A stretch of 64,000 bases of DNA from Lepidurus packardi (taxonomy: Eukaryota > Arthropoda > Branchiopoda > Notostraca > Triopsidae), in contig JAKZAN010000074.1 of assembly GCA_023053545.1 (NCBI GenBank), forward strand, positions 100,325 through 164,324, written 5' to 3'. The notes below the pieces were generated by a model that searched no databases, was not told the origin of the DNA, and saw nothing but the letters and a program-made list of their open reading frames with translations. Positions 61,601 to 64,000 of this stretch are shown here, piece by piece; the stretch's first letter is position 1; every line of letters starts with the position of its first letter. A program made the translations under genes and the position numbers.

Positions 61601-64000
61601 AAGCAAAATTACAAACAAATTTCAAGGAAATTTCATTGAAATTTCAGGTAAAATTACAAGCATATTTCAACGAAATTTCAATGAAATTTCAGTGTAATTT
61701 CAATAAGATTTCGAGGAAATTTCAGGAAAAATTACAAGCAAATTTCAAGGAAATTTCATTGAAATTTGAGGTAAAATTACAAGCATATTTCGACGAAATT
61801 TCAATGAAATTTCAGTGTAATTTCAATAAGATTTCGAGGAAATTTCAGGTAAAATTACAAGCAAATTTCAATGAAATTTCATTGAAATTTCATGTAAAAT
61901 TACAAGCATATTTCAACGAAATTTCAATGAAATTTCAGGTAAAATTACAAGCATATTTCAACGTAATTTCAATGAAATTTCAGTGTAATTTCAATAAGAT
62001 TTCGAGGAAATTTCAGGTAAAATTACAAGCAAATTTCAATGAAATTTCATTGAAATTTCAAGTAAAATTACAAGCATATTTCAACGAAATTTCAATGAAA
62101 TTTCAGTGTAATTTCAATAAGATTTCGAGGAAATTTCAGGTAAAATTACAAGCAAATTTCAAGGAAATTTCATTGAAATTTAAGGTAAAATTACAAGCAT
62201 ATTTCAACGAAATTTCAATGAAATTTCAGTGTAATTTCAATAAGATTTCGAGGAAATTTCAGGAAAAATTACAAGCAAATTTCAAGGAAATTTCATTGAA
62301 ATTTGAGGTAAAAATACAAGCATATTTCAACGAAATTTCAATGAAATTTCATTTAAAATTACAAGCATATTTCAACGTAATTTCAATGAAATTTCACTGT
62401 AATTTCAATAAGATTTCGAGGAAATTTCAAGTAAAATTACAAGCAAATTTCAAGGAAATTTCATTGAAATTTCCGGTAAAATTACAAGCATATTTCAACG
62501 AAATTTCAATGAAATTTCAGTGTAATTTCAATAAGATTTCGAGGAAATTTCAGGTAAAATTACAAGCAAATTTCAAGGAAATTTCATTGAAATTTCAGGC
62601 AAAATTAAAGCATATTTCAACGAAATTTCAATGAAATTTCAGTGTAATTTCAATAGATTTCGAGGAAATTTCAGGTAAAATTACAAGCAAATTTCAAGGA
62701 AATTTCATTGAAATTTCAGGCAAAATTAAAGCATATTTCAACGAAATTTCAATGAAATTTCAGTGTAATTTCAATAAGATTTCGAGGAAATTTCATTTAA
62801 AATTACAAGCAAATTTCAATGAAATTTCATTGAAATTTCAGGTAAAATTACAAGCATATTTCAACGAAATTTCAATGAAATTTCAGTGTAATTTCAATAA
62901 GATTTCAAGGAAATTTCAGGTAAAATTACAAGCAAATTTCAAGGAAATTTCATTGAAATTTCAAGTAAAATTACAAGCATATTTCAACGAAATTTCAATG
63001 AAATTTCAGTGTAATTTCAATAAGATTTCGAGGAAATTTCAGGTAAAATTACAAACAAATTTCAAGGAAATTTCATTGAAATTTAAGGTAAAATTACAAG
63101 CATATTTCAACGAAATTTCAATGAAATTTCAGTGTAATTTCAATAAGATTTCGAGGAAATTTCAGGAAAAATTACAAGCAAATTTCAAGGAAATTTCATT
63201 GAAATTTGAGGTAAAAATACAAGCATATTTCAACGAAATTTCAATGAAATTTCATTTAAAATTACAAGCATATTTCAACGTAATTTCAATGAAATTTCAC
63301 TGTAATTTCAATAAGATTTCGAGGAAATTTCAAGTAAAATTACAAGCAAATTTCAAGGAAATTTCATTGAAATTTCAGGTAAAATTACAAGCATATTTCA
63401 ACGAAATTTCAATGAAATTTCAGTGTAATTTCAATAAGATTTCAAGGAAGTTTCAGGTAAAATTACAAGCAAATTTCAAGTAAATTTCATTGAAATTTCA
63501 AGAAAAATTACAAGCATATTTCAACGAAATTTCAATGAAATTTCAGTGTAATTTCAATAAAATTTCGAGGAAATTTCAGGTAAAATTACAAGCAAATTTC
63601 AATGAAATTTCATTGAAATTTCAGGTAAAATTACAAGCATATTTCAACGAAATTTCAATGAAATTTCAGGTAAAATTACAAGCATATTTCAACGTAATTT
63701 CAATGAAATTTCAGTGTAATTTCAATAAGATTTCGAGGAAATTTCAAGCAAAATTACAAACAAATTTCAAGGAAATTTCATTGAAATTTCAGGTAAAATT
63801 ACAAGCATATTTCAACGAAATTTCAATGAAATTTCAGTGTAATTTCAATAAGATTTCGAGGAAATTTCAGGAAAAATTACAAGCAAATTTCAAGGAAATT
63901 TCATTGAAATTTGAGGTAAAATTACAAGCATATTTCGACGAAATTTCAATGAAATTTCAGTGTAATTTCAATAAGATTTCGAGGAAATTTCAGGTAAAAT
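49619..64000. repeat. Large satellite A array running off the window end
   Basis: 14.4 kb, roughly 117 units of 123 bp. It starts like 2243 and 23574 but gains two extra 123-bp units near 50250-50500. Variant units with one-base losses (ATTAAAGC, CAATAGATT) recur near 50646, 50823, 51560, 51737, 52720, 52898, 53690, 53806, 54953, 55734, 56995, 58192, 58313, 60330, 60458, 62600 and 62725, marking higher-order blocks of uneven length. A disturbed patch lies at 55330-55560. Open frames of up to 429 codons are by-products of the period. No gene or insertion is seen. Confidence 0.97.
58339..64000. repeat. Higher-order repeat of satellite A, about 2.15 kb (two full units and a partial third)
   Basis: Landmark unit starts at 58339, 60484 and 62752 give periods of 2,145 and 2,268 bp. 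The difference is exactly one 123-bp unit, visible as a duplicated block near 60781-61026 in the second unit. A related start at 53828 shares the first 730 bp. The third unit is cut by the window end. Confidence 0.9.

Noticed and set aside
1-64000. Telomeric repeats (TTAGG or similar), tRNA genes or rRNA genes
   Set aside because: None were recognised on either strand; the primer-binding sites are only short tRNA complements.

Overview
The window is a eukaryotic repeat block with no host gene. It consists only of BEL/Pao LTR retrotransposons and two AT-rich satellites. BEL/Pao elements are restricted to animals, and the protein style, the short LTRs and a primer-binding site close to animal tRNA-Gly point to an arthropod, most likely an insect. 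The species cannot be named from sequence alone. The setting looks like pericentromeric or other constitutive heterochromatin.

Layout: 1-2242 is the 3' part of an internally deleted element (called BEL-1 here). 2243-4073 is satellite A (123-bp unit). 4074-11006 is satellite B (20-bp unit) with one 145-bp solo-LTR-like insertion. 11007-17398 is a full-length but decayed BEL/Pao element (BEL-2). 17399-19574 is satellite B and 19575-19988 is satellite A. 19989-23573 is a complete BEL-1. The same order then repeats: satellite A to 25404, satellite B to 33816 (with three copies of the 145-bp insertion), BEL-2 at 33817-40208, satellite B, satellite A, and a BEL-1 tandem (LTR-internal-LTR-internal-LTR) at 42799-49618. 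From 49619 to the window end, 14.4 kb is satellite A with higher-order repeats.

The dominant structure is therefore a tandem segmental duplication of a module of about 21-23 kb. Copy 2 is offset from copy 1 by 21,331 bp on the left and by 22,810 bp from the BEL-2 element onward. The 1,479-bp difference lies in satellite B. The two BEL-2 copies differ by only two substitutions that I found in 6.4 kb, and they share every stop codon and frameshift, so each element inserted and decayed before the module was duplicated.

BEL-2 encoded Gag, aspartic protease, reverse transcriptase, RNase H and integrase, but six in-frame stops and one frameshift break it. BEL-1 lacks protease, RT and RNase H. Its Gag is fused in frame to the N-terminal part of integrase, and a frameshift cuts the integrase core. 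Neither could move without proteins from elsewhere. The middle LTR of the BEL-1 tandem is a mosaic of the 5' and 3' LTR types, direct evidence of unequal crossing over. The satellites show several levels of nesting (11, 33/45, 123 and about 2,100 bp in A; 20 and about 1,600 bp in B), consistent with repeated unequal exchange.
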